From an uncultured Photobacterium sp. (GTDB taxonomy: Bacteria; Pseudomonadota; Gammaproteobacteria; Enterobacterales; Vibrionaceae): a stretch of DNA of 32,708 nt. Below are positions 9,361 through 19,580 of this stretch, piece by piece. A model generated the notes under the pieces. That model did not search any database. It worked only from the letters and a program-made list of their open reading frames with translations, and had not been told where the DNA came from. The stretch spans positions 1-32,708 of the forward strand of contig CAMQXY010000030.1 in the NCBI GenBank assembly GCA_947039005.1, in the 5' to 3' direction. Every line of letters begins with the position of its first letter. Positions within the stretch are counted from its first letter, which is position 1. Position numbers and translations under genes: made by a program.

Positions 9361-10524
9361 ATGGCGTGGAATGAGCCTGGTAACAACGGCGGCCGTGATG
9401 ATAAAGACCCTTGGGGTAATAAAAATCATGGTGGACGTGAACAAGGACCACCAGATCTGGATGAGGTTTTCTCAAAACTAAGTCGTAAGGTTGGTGGTGT
9501 GTTTGGTAATAAAAAAGGACCAACAGGCAGCGGTAGCGCTGTAGGTTTGGGTGCTGTTGCAGTTTTAGCTGTGGCTGTCTGGGGATTTTCAGGCTTTTAC
9601 ACTGTAAGTGAAGCAGAACAAGGTGTTGTGCTGCGCTTCGGTAAGTTTGATCAAATCGTCAAGCCTGGCTTGAATTGGAAGCCGACTTTTATTGATGAAG
9701 TCATCCCTGTCAACGTACAAGCAATTCGTTCGCTACGAGCTTCTGGCTTAATGCTAACTAAAGACGAAAATGTATTGAAAGTTGAGATGGATGTTCAGTA
9801 TCGTGTTGATAATGCTGAGAAGTATCTGTTCAGTGTGACCAATGCTGATGATAGTTTGCGTCAAGCAACAGATTCTGCTCTGCGTGCGGTTATCGGTGAT
9901 TCAACCATGGATCAAGCGTTAACGACAGGCCGTCAGACTATTCGTACGAATACTCAAGCTGCAATTAATAAAATTATCGCGAAATATGACATGGGTATCC
10001 GTGTTGTGGACGTTAACTTCCAAAGTGCCCGTCCGCCAGAAGCGGTTAAAGACGCTTTTGATGATGCTATTGCAGCACGTGAAGATGAAGAACGTTATGT
10101 GCGTGAAGCAGAAGCTTACAGTAATGACATTTTGCCTAAAGCAACCGGTCGTGCTGAGCGTCTGAAGAACGAAGCAGAAGGTTATTCTGAGCGTGTTATT
10201 AATGGTGCACTCGGTGATGTTGCGCAGTTTGATAAGCTGTTGCCACAATATGAAGTCGCTAAGAAAGTAACCCGTGAGCGTATGTATCTTGATACGATGG
10301 AACGTGTATACAGCAATACTAGTAAGGTGTTAATTGATACTAAATCTGGTGGTAATAACGTAATGTATTTACCGCTTGAGAAGTTAATGAATCAATCAAA
10401 TAACCAAGCTAAGAAACCAGTAGATTCTGGTCGACTAAGTGGTATTGAATTGGAAAAAGTGGAAACACCAACTCCAGTTACTCCAGCACCTCGCGCTGAT
10501 ACTGGCCGTCAAGGGAGATATTAA
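9361..10524 (+). CDS. hflK: HflK, membrane regulator of FtsH protease
   Basis: HflK and HflC are SPFH/band-7 proteins that assemble a large cage around FtsH in the inner membrane and control its access to membrane substrates. The 387-residue product has a Gly/Asp/Asn-rich cytosolic N-terminus typical of HflK (GNNGGRDDKDPWG), one transmembrane helix at about 62-82, an SPFH domain starting EQGVVLRFGKF, a long charged coiled-coil segment, and a Pro/Thr-rich tail ending in RQGRY. hflC starts 2 bases after the stop. Confidence 0.97.
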   Translation: MAWNEPGNNGGRDDKDPWGNKNHGGREQGPPDLDEVFSKLSRKVGGVFGNKKGPTGSGSAVGLGAVAVLAVAVWGFSGFYTVSEAEQGVVLRFGKFDQIVKPGLNWKPTFIDEVIPVNVQAIRSLRASGLMLTKDENVLKVEMDVQYRVDNAEKYLFSVTNADDSLRQATDSALRAVIGDSTMDQALTTGRQTIRTNTQAAINKIIAKYDMGIRVVDVNFQSARPPEAVKDAFDDAIAAREDEERYVREAEAYSNDILPKATGRAERLKNEAEGYSERVINGALGDVAQFDKLLPQYEVAKKVTRERMYLDTMERVYSNTSKVLIDTKSGGNNVMYLPLEKLMNQSNNQAKKPVDSGRLSGIELEKVETPTPVTPAPRADTGRQGRY

Positions 10525-10526
10525 TT

Positions 10527-11528
10527 ATGCGTAAGTTAATCATCCCAGTAGTTGTGATTTTTATTGCACTATTATTGATGTCTATGTTTGTAGTGAAAGA
10601 GGGTGAGCGTGGTATCGTTGTACGTTTCGGTCGTATCATAAAAGATAATAATACCGAAATTGCACGTATTTACGAGCCAGGTTTACACTTTAAAGTGCCA
10701 GTGTTTGATCGTGTGCATGATCTTGATGCGCGTATTCAAACCATGGATGACCAAGCTGATCGTTTCCTAACGGCTGAGAAAAAAGACGTTATCATTGATA
10801 CCTACGTAAAGTGGCGTATTAAAGATTTCGGCAAATATTACTTAGCAACAGGTGGCGGTAATACATCAACAGCTGAATCATTGCTAAAGCGTAAAGTGGT
10901 TGATAGTTTACGTGCCGAAATTGGTGCGAAAGAGATCAAACAAATCGTGTCTGGAGAAGACAGCGCTTCAACATCAACAACACCGTCTGATATTGCACAA
11001 ACTAAAGCGGCTAAAGCTGCTCTAGCAGTGATTGAAGATGTAGTACCGGTGAAGAAAGTTGAAGGTCAACGTGATCAAATCATGGCTGATGTACTTGAAG
11101 AAACGCGCGAAAGTGCGAAAGACTTAGGTATTGAAGTAGTTGATTTCCGTATTAAGAAAATCAACTTACCTGATGAAATCAGTGAGTCTATCTACCGTCG
11201 TATGCGTGCTGAGCGTGAGTCAGTGGCACGTAGCTACCGTTCTCAAGGCCGTCAACGTGCTGAAGAGCTTCGTGCTCGTTCAGAACTTGAAGTGGCAACA
11301 GTTTTAGCTGAGGCGAAGCGTAAAGCACAAGTTGTACGTGGTGATGCAGACGCAAAAGCGGCTGAGATTTATGCCAAAGCGTATAATCAAGACCCTGAGT
11401 TCTACAGCTTCTGGCGTTCTCTGAAAGCGTATGAAAAGAGCTTTAATTCGAAAAATGACATTCTTGTTATTGATCCGAATAATGAGTTCTTTAAATATAT
11501 GAACCATTCAGAGCTATCTGCAAAGTAA
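10527..11528 (+). CDS. hflC: HflC, membrane regulator of FtsH protease
   Basis: HflC is the partner of HflK in the periplasm-facing FtsH-HflKC complex. The 333-residue product has an N-terminal membrane anchor (about 4-22), then the SPFH domain starting GERGIVVRFGRI, a coiled coil rich in Ala/Glu/Arg (about 220-285) and the conserved FYSFWRSLKAYEKSF segment near the C-terminus. The stop is followed within about 40 bases by a strong terminator, so hflC is probably the last gene of the long tsaE-hflC transcript. Confidence 0.97.
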   Translation: MRKLIIPVVVIFIALLLMSMFVVKEGERGIVVRFGRIIKDNNTEIARIYEPGLHFKVPVFDRVHDLDARIQTMDDQADRFLTAEKKDVIIDTYVKWRIKDFGKYYLATGGGNTSTAESLLKRKVVDSLRAEIGAKEIKQIVSGEDSASTSTTPSDIAQTKAAKAALAVIEDVVPVKKVEGQRDQIMADVLEETRESAKDLGIEVVDFRIKKINLPDEISESIYRRMRAERESVARSYRSQGRQRAEELRARSELEVATVLAEAKRKAQVVRGDADAKAAEIYAKAYNQDPEFYSFWRSLKAYEKSFNSKNDILVIDPNNEFFKYMNHSELSAK

Positions 11529-11561
11529 GCTCGCTTTACTAACAGCGCAATCGTTATAATA

Positions 11562-11593
11562 AAAGACAAGGCCTTGGCCTTGTCTTTTTTTTT
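11562..11593 (+). terminator. strong intrinsic terminator after hflC
   Basis: GACAAGGCC and GGCCTTGTC pair across a TT centre, extended by flanking A/T pairs, and are followed by nine T residues (11585-11593). It lies between hflC and yjeT, only 12 bases before the yjeT start. Confidence 0.9.
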
Positions 11594-11604
11594 GGATAAA
11601 AAAC

Positions 11605-11799
11605 ATGATGAATACAATTTTATTAGCTGTTGGTTTAGTGTTAATTTTCGAAGGGTTAGGGCCATTATTCATGCCTCAAAGATGGCGTGATATGGTCGGG
11701 CAATTAAGTCAGCAAGATGATAATTTTTTGCGGCGTATTGGCGGCTGTTTGGTGGTCGCGGGATGTGTCATTGCTTATATGATGTATTTGAAAATATAA
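11605..11799 (+). CDS. yjeT: DUF2065 family small inner-membrane protein (YjeT-like)
   Basis: This 64-residue protein has two predicted transmembrane helices (about 3-20 and 44-61) joined by a short loop with the family pattern EGLGPLFMPQRW and LRRIGGCLVVAG. The family sits between hflC and purA in many gammaproteobacteria, as here, and its function is not established. Two adjacent ATGs (11605 and 11608) are possible; GGA at 11594-11596 is better spaced for 11605. A strong terminator stands directly upstream, so expression depends on read-through or on a promoter within the hflC end. Confidence 0.88.
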   Translation: MMNTILLAVGLVLIFEGLGPLFMPQRWRDMVGQLSQQDDNFLRRIGGCLVVAGCVIAYMMYLKI

Positions 11800-11892
11800 G
11801 AAAACGCTCATTAAGATAAGATTAGCGTAGCTAAAATGACTGCAAGTGGGGTATTAAGGTGCTAGAATCCTTTTTTAACTACTGATAGATGA

Positions 11893-13215
<1,323 letters not shown>

Positions 13216-13240
13216 TCACTAGCGGTTGCTTTAAGCAGAA

Positions 13241-13266
13241 AAACCAGCTTTCGAGCTGGTTTTTTT
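13241..13266 (+). terminator. intrinsic terminator after purA
   Basis: AACCAGCT and AGCTGGTT pair around a TTCG tetraloop (13250-13253), followed by a T run. Confidence 0.9.
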
Positions 13267-13321
13267 ATAATTTAAATTTAACCATATCAAATCATAAAGC
13301 CCTGATGTATTCATTGTGAAC

Positions 13322-13348
13322 TAAAGGTTTTTCCTGTTGTGTCGATAC
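13322..13348 (+). promoter_or_regulatory. sigma-28 (FliA) type promoter of motX
   Basis: TAAAGGTT (13322-13329), an 11-base spacer and GTCGATAC (13341-13348) match the flagellar sigma-28 consensus TAAAGTTT-N11-GCCGATAA in sequence and exact spacing. It lies 30 bases before the motX start. Late, sigma-28-dependent expression of motX is known in Vibrio. Confidence 0.7.
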
Positions 13349-13378
13349 AAAGTGTATTCGACGTTTAGAGGAATAGAC

Positions 13379-14002
13379 ATGAAACGTTTGTTGATAATCG
13401 TTGCTGCTTGGTTGGTGACACCTGTGTATGCCGTTCCCGCTGTTGGTGAAGCTGTGCCCGTTTATACTGAGGATCAGTTGAGTGCATGGTTTGTTACCAA
13501 TCAGCACTTAGCCCAAGTAAAAGCAGATGGTTGTCAATTAGTACAAGATATTCAAGCGCGTGCTGAACAAATTGAATCACCAACCTATCAATTTCTTTAC
13601 GGTGATATGTTGGCGTGGGGGGTATGTGTAGCCAAAGATGTTGAACTCGGTATTTATTATATGCGTGCCGCCGCTCAACAAGGTGTACCGGTCGCATTAG
13701 AACAACTGGGACGTTATTACGCTCAGGGTATGATTCTGCAACAAGATAAACAACGCGCTATTCCTTATTTACGTGAAGCTGCCGCCTTGGGTAATACTCG
13801 GGCTCGGATTCAATTAGCACAATTATTGATAGCTGATTACGGCAGTCCCTTAGATTTCGAAGATGCGTATCGATGGTTATATCAAACCGTGACCACTGAC
13901 AAACGCCAACATCAACAGTTGCGCCAGTTACGTTATCAGTTAGAGCAAAAAATGCCGGCTAACATTATTGCCCGAGCTAAACGGCGTTCATCGTTTTGGT
14001 AA
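13379..14002 (+). CDS. motX: MotX, sodium-driven polar flagellar motor protein
   Basis: MotX is a periplasmic component of the T ring of the sodium-driven polar flagellum; with MotY it holds the PomA/PomB stator around the motor. The 207-residue product has a signal peptide (MKRLLIIVAAWLVTPVYA) and Sel1-like helical repeats (about 78-170: YGDMLAWGVCVAKDVELG and ALEQLGRYYAQG). It closely resembles Vibrio MotX, including the DYGSPLDFEDAYRWLY segment and an RAKRR-FW ending. The start at 13379 is preceded by GAGGA at good distance; an in-frame ATG at 13337 would overlap the sigma-28 promoter and add 14 unlikely residues. The position after purA is typical of Vibrionaceae. Confidence 0.93.
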   Translation: MKRLLIIVAAWLVTPVYAVPAVGEAVPVYTEDQLSAWFVTNQHLAQVKADGCQLVQDIQARAEQIESPTYQFLYGDMLAWGVCVAKDVELGIYYMRAAAQQGVPVALEQLGRYYAQGMILQQDKQRAIPYLREAAALGNTRARIQLAQLLIADYGSPLDFEDAYRWLYQTVTTDKRQHQQLRQLRYQLEQKMPANIIARAKRRSSFW

Positions 14003-14019
14003 CAATAGTTATTCATGGC

Positions 14020-14055
14020 AATCAAAACAGCACCTAATGAGGTGCTGTTTTGATT
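14020..14055. terminator. bidirectional terminator between motX and hmp
   Basis: A perfect 16-bp inverted repeat, AATCAAAACAGCACCT and its complement, flanks the loop AATG (14036-14039). Its outer part is T-rich in both directions, so it can end both motX (+) and hmp (-). Confidence 0.88.
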
Positions 14056-14088
14056 ATGGATTGACTCTGGCGTTGTCAGCTAAAGACG

Positions 14089-15291
14089 TTACAGTACCTT
14101 GTGTGGTCCAAAGCATTCGTAATGAATACGATCAGTGGTGACACCCAATTCAATTAACTGCTTGGCGATAAATTGCATAAAACCCATTGGACCACAGCAG
14201 TAAAAATGCATGCTTGGATCTGATAGTTGAGTTGAAATTTTATCGAGTTCAATCAAACCTTGGTAGTCGTAGTCTTCTGCTGGACAATCGGTTGCGGTCG
14301 GGGCGTTATACCATGTGACGGCTGTGATGTGCTGATGTTGGTTCGTCAGTGCTTTAACATGATCTTTATAAGCATGTTGCTGACCATTTTCTGTGGCATG
14401 TAACCAGTTTACTGATGCTTGATGTTGAGTTAGTGTTTCAAGCATCGCTAGCATCGGAGTTAAACCCACCCCTGCTGAAATTAACGTCACTGGCGTTTGT
14501 GGCGTAATATCTAAGAAAAAATCACCCGCGGGAGCCACTAGTTTAACTTTATCGCCAATATTGATTTTATCGTGAAGGTAATTTGATACCTTACCTTGCG
14601 ACTCGCGCTTAACTGAAATGCGGTAATAACTGTTATTGGGTGCTGACGATAAACTGTATTGACGGATCTCTTGGTTTACCAATTCGTCGGCATTGATATA
14701 AATTCCTAAATATTGCCCTGGTTTGTAGGTGGCTACTTGACCGCCATCAGTAGGTGTAAATGTAAAGCTAGTGATCAATTCACTATCGCATTGTTTGTTG
14801 GTAACGGTAAATTCACGTGTTCCACGCCAGCCACCGTCTTTATTATTGCTCTCTTGGTAAATTTCTTCTTCACGGCTAATGAAAATATGAGCTAACACAC
14901 CATAAGCTTCTGCCCATGCATCTAAGACTTCTTGACCGGGTGCTAATAATTCATCAATGGTCGCTAACAGATGATGACCCACTATTTGATATTGATCGGC
15001 TGTAATTAAAAAACTGGTGTGCTTTTGGGCTATTTTTTCTACTGCAGGTAATAATACCGCTAAATTATCAATGTTATTAGCGTAAGCACAAACAGCATTA
15101 AATAACGCTTTTTGTTGGCTTGATGGCGTGTTTTCATCTGAGCTTTGTTGATTACTCATGTTAAAAACATCTTTAAGTTCAGGGTTGTGTTGAAACATGC
15201 GTTGATAAAAATGTTGGGTTACTGCAGGACCAGCAGCGGCAATAACAGGAGCGGTCGATTTTACAATATCAATGGTTTTTTGAGTGAGCAT
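14089..15291 (-). CDS. hmp: flavohemoglobin, nitric oxide dioxygenase Hmp
   Basis: Hmp oxidises NO to nitrate with O2 and NAD(P)H, the main aerobic NO defence in the cytosol. The 400-residue product has an N-terminal globin domain (Tyr29 in the distal pocket, proximal His91 in the QKHTSF segment), an FAD domain with the RQYSLS motif, and an NAD domain with GVGLTPML and CCGPMGFM. A short Ser/Asn-rich insert near residues 47-59 makes the globin slightly longer than that of E. coli. The ATG at 15291 begins the conserved [13 protein letters not shown]. The gene diverges from nsrR, and two NsrR-like palindromes begin 15 bases upstream, so NO-dependent derepression is expected. Confidence 0.97.
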   Translation of the reverse strand: MLTQKTIDIVKSTAPVIAAAGPAVTQHFYQRMFQHNPELKDVFNMSNQQSSDENTPSSQQKALFNAVCAYANNIDNLAVLLPAVEKIAQKHTSFLITADQYQIVGHHLLATIDELLAPGQEVLDAWAEAYGVLAHIFISREEEIYQESNNKDGGWRGTREFTVTNKQCDSELITSFTFTPTDGGQVATYKPGQYLGIYINADELVNQEIRQYSLSSAPNNSYYRISVKRESQGKVSNYLHDKINIGDKVKLVAPAGDFFLDITPQTPVTLISAGVGLTPMLAMLETLTQHQASVNWLHATENGQQHAYKDHVKALTNQHQHITAVTWYNAPTATDCPAEDYDYQGLIELDKISTQLSDPSMHFYCCGPMGFMQFIAKQLIELGVTTDRIHYECFGPHKVL

Positions 15292-15305
15292 TACTTTCTC
15301 TTTAT

Positions 15306-15353
15306 AAGTTGCATTTATAATATATGTTATAAGTTGTATCTGATCTGTATCTT
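15306..15353. promoter_or_regulatory. two NsrR-type operators in the hmp-nsrR intergenic region
   Basis: The NsrR operator is an inverted repeat of AAGATGCATTT around one base. Site 1 (15306-15328): AAGTTGCATTT (10 of 11) and a weaker partner. Site 2 (15331-15353): AAGTTGTATCT and ATCTGTATCTT (8 of 11 on each side). They are two bases apart, so their centres are 25 bp apart, and they cover the region where both divergent promoters must lie. Confidence 0.65.
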
Positions 15354-15395
15354 TTAGTCAAGAACAAGATTAAAATAGCAACAGGAGGAGTGAAT

Positions 15396-15830
15396 GTGCA
15401 GTTAACCAGTTTTACCGATTATGGCTTACGAGCCTTGATATACCTTGCGAGCTTGCCTGAAGGTGAGTTAACAAGTATCACAAAAGTAACCGACACCTAT
15501 GCTGTGTCGCGTAATCATATGGTCAAAATTATTAATAAATTAGGCCAATTAGGTTATGTAGAAACTGTACGCGGAAAAAATGGTGGTATTCGCTTAGGAA
15601 TGCCTGCGGGGAATATTGTATTAGGGCATGTGGTAAGGGCGATTGAACCGTTACAAATCGTCAATTGTGCGCCTGATTTTTGTAATATTACTCCTGCATG
15701 TCAGCTCAAGGGGATCCTTGCTGATGCGCGTAATGCTTTTTTAAATGAGCTAGATAAGTACACATTATTGACTTTGGTAGATAATAATCCACCATTGCGT
15801 GTCTTATTGGGGTTGCCTGCAGAACACTAA
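15396..15830 (+). CDS. nsrR: NO-sensing Rrf2-family repressor NsrR
   Basis: NsrR is a dimeric Rrf2 winged-helix repressor whose iron-sulfur cluster is destroyed by NO, releasing hmp and other NO-stress genes. The 144-residue product follows E. coli NsrR closely: [19 protein letters not shown] start, HTH segment [13 protein letters not shown], wing [11 protein letters not shown], and the three cluster cysteines in [13 protein letters not shown]. The GTG at 15396 is chosen because AGGAGG at 15383-15388 stands 7 bases upstream and because it gives the conserved MQLTSF; a GTG at 15390 would be only one base from the Shine-Dalgarno. nsrR-rnr-rlmB is the enterobacterial operon order. Confidence 0.95.
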   Translation: MQLTSFTDYGLRALIYLASLPEGELTSITKVTDTYAVSRNHMVKIINKLGQLGYVETVRGKNGGIRLGMPAGNIVLGHVVRAIEPLQIVNCAPDFCNITPACQLKGILADARNAFLNELDKYTLLTLVDNNPPLRVLLGLPAEH

Positions 15831-15860
15831 GATCATCCAAATATAATGATCTAGCATCAC

Positions 15861-15910
15861 ACTACTCCCTATTATTTAGTGGAATAGGTAGTTATGAAAT
15901 TACCTGTTCC
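15861..15910 (+). promoter_or_regulatory. overlapping alternative hairpins between nsrR and rnr
   Basis: GGAATAGGTA (15881-15890) can pair with TACCTGTTCC (15901-15910) across a 10-base loop, with one G-T wobble. The same AATAGGTAG segment (15883-15891) can instead pair upstream with CTAC/CTATT in 15862-15873 with a 3-base bulge. The two hairpins exclude each other. Neither is followed by a T run. On DNA the downstream arm pair is also a 30-bp palindrome just upstream of the probable rnr promoter, so an operator is an alternative reading. Confidence 0.5.
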
Positions 15911-15933
15911 CATCTGTTCACCTAAGAGCTGAG

Positions 15934-15939
15934 TATACT
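15934..15939 (+). promoter_or_regulatory. probable -10 element of an rnr promoter
   Basis: TATACT matches the sigma-70 -10 hexamer (TATAAT) at five of six bases and would start transcription near 15946. No convincing -35 is visible. A start there would make the ATG at 15946 leaderless, supporting translation from 15970. Confidence 0.4.
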
Positions 15940-15969
15940 TAAAGTATGGCTGGCCAACAGGAACTGTTT

Positions 15970-18534
15970 ATGTCTAAAGGTACTACCGATTTACCGGTTG
16001 ATCCTTTTCGCGAACGCGAAGCATCTAATTACGAAAATCCTATTCCAAGCCGTGAACTACTACTAGAAGTAATTCGTGGTTTTAGTACACCCGTTAGCCG
16101 CGACCAGTTATTTGCTGCGTTAAAGCTTGAGGGTGATGATCAATATGAAGGCCTGCGTCGTCGCTTACGTGCGATGGAGCGTGATGGTCAATTAATTTTT
16201 ACTCGCCGCCAATGTTATGCACTGCCTGAGCGTTTAGATTTAATCAAAGGGTACGTTATCGGCCACCGTGATGGTTTTGGCTTCTTACGTCCTGAAGGTA
16301 CTTACAGTAAAGACACTGATTTATTGTTACCAGCCCATCAAATGCGCAGTGTGATCCATGGCGATTACATTTTAGCGCAAGCTGATGGCGAAGATAAACG
16401 TGGTCGTCGTGAAGGCCGTGTTGTACGTGTATTAACTGAATCACCAAACCAAATTGTCGGTCGTTTCTTCCTTGAAGACGGCATGGGTTATGTGGTGCCT
16501 GATGATTCTCGTATTGCACAAGATATCATTATTCCGCAAGACGTCCGTCAAGGTGCTCGCATGGGTAATGTGGTTGTGGTTGAGATCAATCAACGTGCAA
16601 CCCGTCAGCACAATGCAGTGGGTCGTGTGGTTGAAGTACTGGGTGAGAACATGGCACCGGGTATGGAAATTGAAATCGCCCTGCGTACTCATGATATTCC
16701 ACATGTGTGGCCATCAGAAGTCGACAATCAAATTAAGCATCTGACTGAAGAAGTACCAGAAGACGCTAAATTGGGTCGTGTTGATTTACGTCAATTGCCG
16801 TTAGTAACCATTGATGGTGAAGATGCACGTGACTTTGATGATGCGGTTCACTGTCAGCGTAATCCTGATGGTGGCTGGCGTTTATGGGTGGCAATTGCCG
16901 ATGTAAGTTATTACGTGCGTTCTAAATCAGCGCTGGATAACGAAGCCCTAAAACGTGGTAACTCGGTTTACTTCCCAGCTCAAGTTATTCCAATGCTGCC
17001 AGAAGTGCTTTCAAATGGTCTATGTTCACTTAACCCGCAAGTCGATCGCTTGTGTATGGTGTGTGAAATGACCGTTTCTGAGGGCGGTAAGCTTACTGGT
17101 TATAAGCACTATGAAGCGGTGATGAATTCACATGCGCGTTTAACTTACACTAAAGTAAGTAACATGCTTGATGGTGATGAAGAACTTCGTCAACGTTACC
17201 AGCCATTAGTGCCGCACCTTGAAGAACTTTACAGCATGTTTAAAGCGCTGAAAGTTGCTCGTGAAGCGCGTGGTGCGATTGAATTTGAAACCATTGAAAC
17301 CAAGTTTGTTTTCAATGCTGATCGTAAGATCGAGAACATCGTACCGTTAGTACGTAATGAAGCGCATAAAATCATCGAAGAATGTATGATTTTAGCCAAT
17401 ATCGCCTCAGCACAATTTGTTGAAAGTGCCAAAGAGCCTGCGTTATACCGTGTTCACGACACCCCAGGTGAAGAACGTCTGCAAGGTTTCCGTGATTTCT
17501 TGGGCGAGCTAAGTTTAGAACTTGGTGGTGGTTTAGAGCCAAGTCCAAAAGATTACGCAGCATTAGCGAATTTAATTAAAGATCGTAATGATCGTGAATT
17601 AATTCAAACCATGCTACTGCGCTCAATGAAGCAAGCGATTTATCAAGCGGATAATATTGGTCACTTTGGTTTAGCACTGAGCCAGTATGCTCACTTTACC
17701 TCGCCAATCCGTCGTTACCCTGACTTAACCTTGCACCGTGCGATTAAATACTTAATTGCTAAACAAGCGGGTAACACTAAAAACGATACGTTAACTGGCG
17801 GTCATCATTATTCATTTGAGGAAATTGATGCTATCGGTGAGCAGTGTTCAACCACTGAACGTCGTGCTGATGACGCGACCCGTGATGTGTCTGATTGGCT
17901 CAAGTGTGAGTACATGCAAGATCATCTTGGTGATGAGTTTGAAGGTGTTATCGCTAACGTGACTGGCTTTGGTTTCTTTGTACGACTCAATGAACTCAAC
18001 ATTGACGGTTTAGTGCATATTTCAAACCTTGCTAATGATTACTACCAATTTGATCCTGTGGGTCAACGCTTAGTCGGTGAAAGCTCGGGCGTGATTTATC
18101 GTTTAGGCGATACCGTTCACGTTAAAGTAGCGGCTATTAACTTAAATGATCGTCAATTAGATTTTGATATCGTTGGTGCTGAGCGTAAACAACGCGGTGC
18201 AGGTAAAACAGCAAAAGGGCGTGAGAAAAAACAACGCATGCGTAAAGCTGATGGCTTAAAGCGTCAAGGCATGCCTGCGTTTAAAGTTGAAAATGGCGAA
18301 GCGGTCGCTGATGAATCACGTTCTAAAAATAAACGTGAGCGTTCTTCGGTACGTAAAAATTTAAAAGAAGGCGCGATTCCACAAGCTGACGCTAAAAAGA
18401 AAAAGCCAAGAAATAAAAAACCACGTAAGTTATCGGATGAAAAGCCGCTGACTGATCCTAAAAAGAAACCCAAAGTTCGCAAGAAGAAAAAGCAACGTGC
18501 GGGTAAATCAGAACGCGCAGCAAAGAAGAGTTAA
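15970..18534 (+). CDS. rnr: exoribonuclease RNase R
   Basis: RNase R is the 3'-to-5' exoribonuclease that degrades structured RNA, defective rRNA and tmRNA-tagged messages. The product from this start has 854 residues. It has an N-terminal HTH-like region ([25 protein letters not shown]), two cold-shock domains (about 80-230), the RNB catalytic domain with the metal-binding [12 protein letters not shown] near residue 282, an S1 domain with [17 protein letters not shown], and a long Lys/Arg-rich tail (about 740-854). ATG 15970 is preferred over 15946 because AGGAA stands 6 bases upstream and the product then starts close to the E. coli MSQDPFQEREA. rlmB begins 3 bases after the stop. Confidence 0.96.
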   Translation: MSKGTTDLPVDPFREREASNYENPIPSRELLLEVIRGFSTPVSRDQLFAALKLEGDDQYEGLRRRLRAMERDGQLIFTRRQCYALPERLDLIKGYVIGHRDGFGFLRPEGTYSKDTDLLLPAHQMRSVIHGDYILAQADGEDKRGRREGRVVRVLTESPNQIVGRFFLEDGMGYVVPDDSRIAQDIIIPQDVRQGARMGNVVVVEINQRATRQHNAVGRVVEVLGENMAPGMEIEIALRTHDIPHVWPSEVDNQIKHLTEEVPEDAKLGRVDLRQLPLVTIDGEDARDFDDAVHCQRNPDGGWRLWVAIADVSYYVRSKSALDNEALKRGNSVYFPAQVIPMLPEVLSNGLCSLNPQVDRLCMVCEMTVSEGGKLTGYKHYEAVMNSHARLTYTKVSNMLDGDEELRQRYQPLVPHLEELYSMFKALKVAREARGAIEFETIETKFVFNADRKIENIVPLVRNEAHKIIEECMILANIASAQFVESAKEPALYRVHDTPGEERLQGFRDFLGELSLELGGGLEPSPKDYAALANLIKDRNDRELIQTMLLRSMKQAIYQADNIGHFGLALSQYAHFTSPIRRYPDLTLHRAIKYLIAKQAGNTKNDTLTGGHHYSFEEIDAIGEQCSTTERRADDATRDVSDWLKCEYMQDHLGDEFEGVIANVTGFGFFVRLNELNIDGLVHISNLANDYYQFDPVGQRLVGESSGVIYRLGDTVHVKVAAINLNDRQLDFDIVGAERKQRGAGKTAKGREKKQRMRKADGLKRQGMPAFKVENGEAVADESRSKNKRERSSVRKNLKEGAIPQADAKKKKPRNKKPRKLSDEKPLTDPKKKPKVRKKKKQRAGKSERAAKKS

Positions 18535-18537
18535 TCC

Positions 18538-19272
18538 ATGAGTAATGATATGATTTTTGGCATCCATGCCGTTAAAGCTGTACTTGCATCTGATCCGGTG
18601 CGCTTTATTGAAGTATTCGTACTGAAAGGGCGTGAAGATGATCGTTTGCTGCCGTTAATTACTGAGTTACAAGAATTAGGCATCACGATCCAAGAAGCGG
18701 GCCGTAAAGCATTAGATGACAAAGTTGATGGTGCTTCTCATCAGGGTATTATTGCGCGCGTGCGTCCTGGTAAGCAATATAACGAAAACAACCTTGATGA
18801 TTTATTGGCTACGCAAGAAAATCCATTACTGCTTATTCTTGATGGTGTGACTGATCCGCATAATCTAGGTGCATGTTTACGTAACGCCGATGCGGCGGGT
18901 GCGGTAGCGGTTATTGTACCTAAAGATCGTTCAGCACAGCTAAATGCAACCGCAAGTAAAGTGGCTTGTGGTGCAGCTGAGATTATGCCATTAGTTCGCG
19001 TAACTAACTTGGCGCGTACTATGCGTGCGCTGCAAGATAAAGGCGTATGGATTGTGGGTACTGCTGGTGAAGCAACGCACGATATCTATCACAGCAAACT
19101 AACAGGGCCATTGGCGATTGTTATGGGTGCTGAAGGTGAAGGTATGCGTCGCTTAACGCGTGAAACCTGTGATGATTTGATTAAGATCCCAATGGCGGGT
19201 TCAGTATCAAGTTTGAACGTATCGGTTGCGACCGGTATTTGTTTATTTGAAGCGGTACGTCAACGCGGATAA
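18538..19272 (+). CDS. rlmB: 23S rRNA (guanosine-2'-O-)-methyltransferase RlmB
   Basis: RlmB methylates the 2'-O of G2251 in the 23S rRNA peptidyl-transferase P loop. The 244-residue product has the small N-terminal RNA-binding domain ([11 protein letters not shown]) and a SPOUT domain with [23 protein letters not shown], the knot motif [12 protein letters not shown], and [17 protein letters not shown]. The start is 3 bases after rnr, so the two are co-translated. A strong terminator follows. Confidence 0.97.
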   Translation: MSNDMIFGIHAVKAVLASDPVRFIEVFVLKGREDDRLLPLITELQELGITIQEAGRKALDDKVDGASHQGIIARVRPGKQYNENNLDDLLATQENPLLLILDGVTDPHNLGACLRNADAAGAVAVIVPKDRSAQLNATASKVACGAAEIMPLVRVTNLARTMRALQDKGVWIVGTAGEATHDIYHSKLTGPLAIVMGAEGEGMRRLTRETCDDLIKIPMAGSVSSLNVSVATGICLFEAVRQRG

Positions 19273-19307
19273 TGCGTGATTAACGTCAAATAACTGCATA
19301 ATTATTT

Positions 19308-19341
19308 AAACCCGCCTAGTTGTGACTAGGCGGGTTTTTTA
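19308..19341 (+). terminator. intrinsic terminator after rlmB
   Basis: AACCCGCCTAGT pairs perfectly with ACTAGGCGGGTT around TGTG (19321-19324), followed by a T run. It closes the nsrR-rnr-rlmB unit. Confidence 0.92.
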
Positions 19342-19456
19342 TTATCAAGCGGTATAAAATTTGTACAGTGGTAATAACAATTATTGCGTTGTGAGCATGA
19401 TAAGCTGAGGTTAAGGTTCATTTCATTGAAAAGCGGTTGCTGGCGATAAAATAAGC

Positions 19457-19485
19457 TTGCCTAGATTGATCATTCTCTGTACTAT
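19457..19485 (+). promoter_or_regulatory. sigma-70 promoter of the rpsF operon
   Basis: TTGCCT (19457-19462), a 17-base spacer and TACTAT (19480-19485) form a good -35/-10 pair. Transcription would start near 19492, giving a leader of about 90 bases before rpsF. Confidence 0.6.
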
Positions 19486-19522
19486 CCGTCATCCAAATTC
19501 TCGGTTCTTTTTTTAGTTCCTT

Positions 19523-19556
19523 GCTTCCTCAGGTTAACCGAGCCGACAAGGGAAGC
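19523..19556 (+). promoter_or_regulatory. candidate S6:S18 autoregulatory leader structure
   Basis: GCTTCC (19523-19528) pairs with GGAAGC (19551-19556). Inside, CTC and GAG (19528-19530 and 19540-19542) form an inner stem capped by GGTTAACC, and the 3' side carries an unpaired CCGAC. An S6:S18-binding hairpin with a conserved CCG is known in rpsF leaders and mimics the S18 site on 16S rRNA. The fold was done by eye. The rpsF ribosome-binding site (AAGGAG, 19569-19574) is 12 bases further on. Confidence 0.5.
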
Positions 19557-19580
19557 TGAATAATCCGTAAGGAGCAACCT

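Noticed and set aside
8961..9386. 141-codon frame antisense to the hflX/hflK junction
   Set aside because: Overlaps two well-conserved genes and shows no family features.
13337..13378. Upstream ATG for motX
   Set aside because: It overlaps the sigma-28 promoter and would precede the signal peptide with 14 unmatched residues; GAGGA favours 13379.
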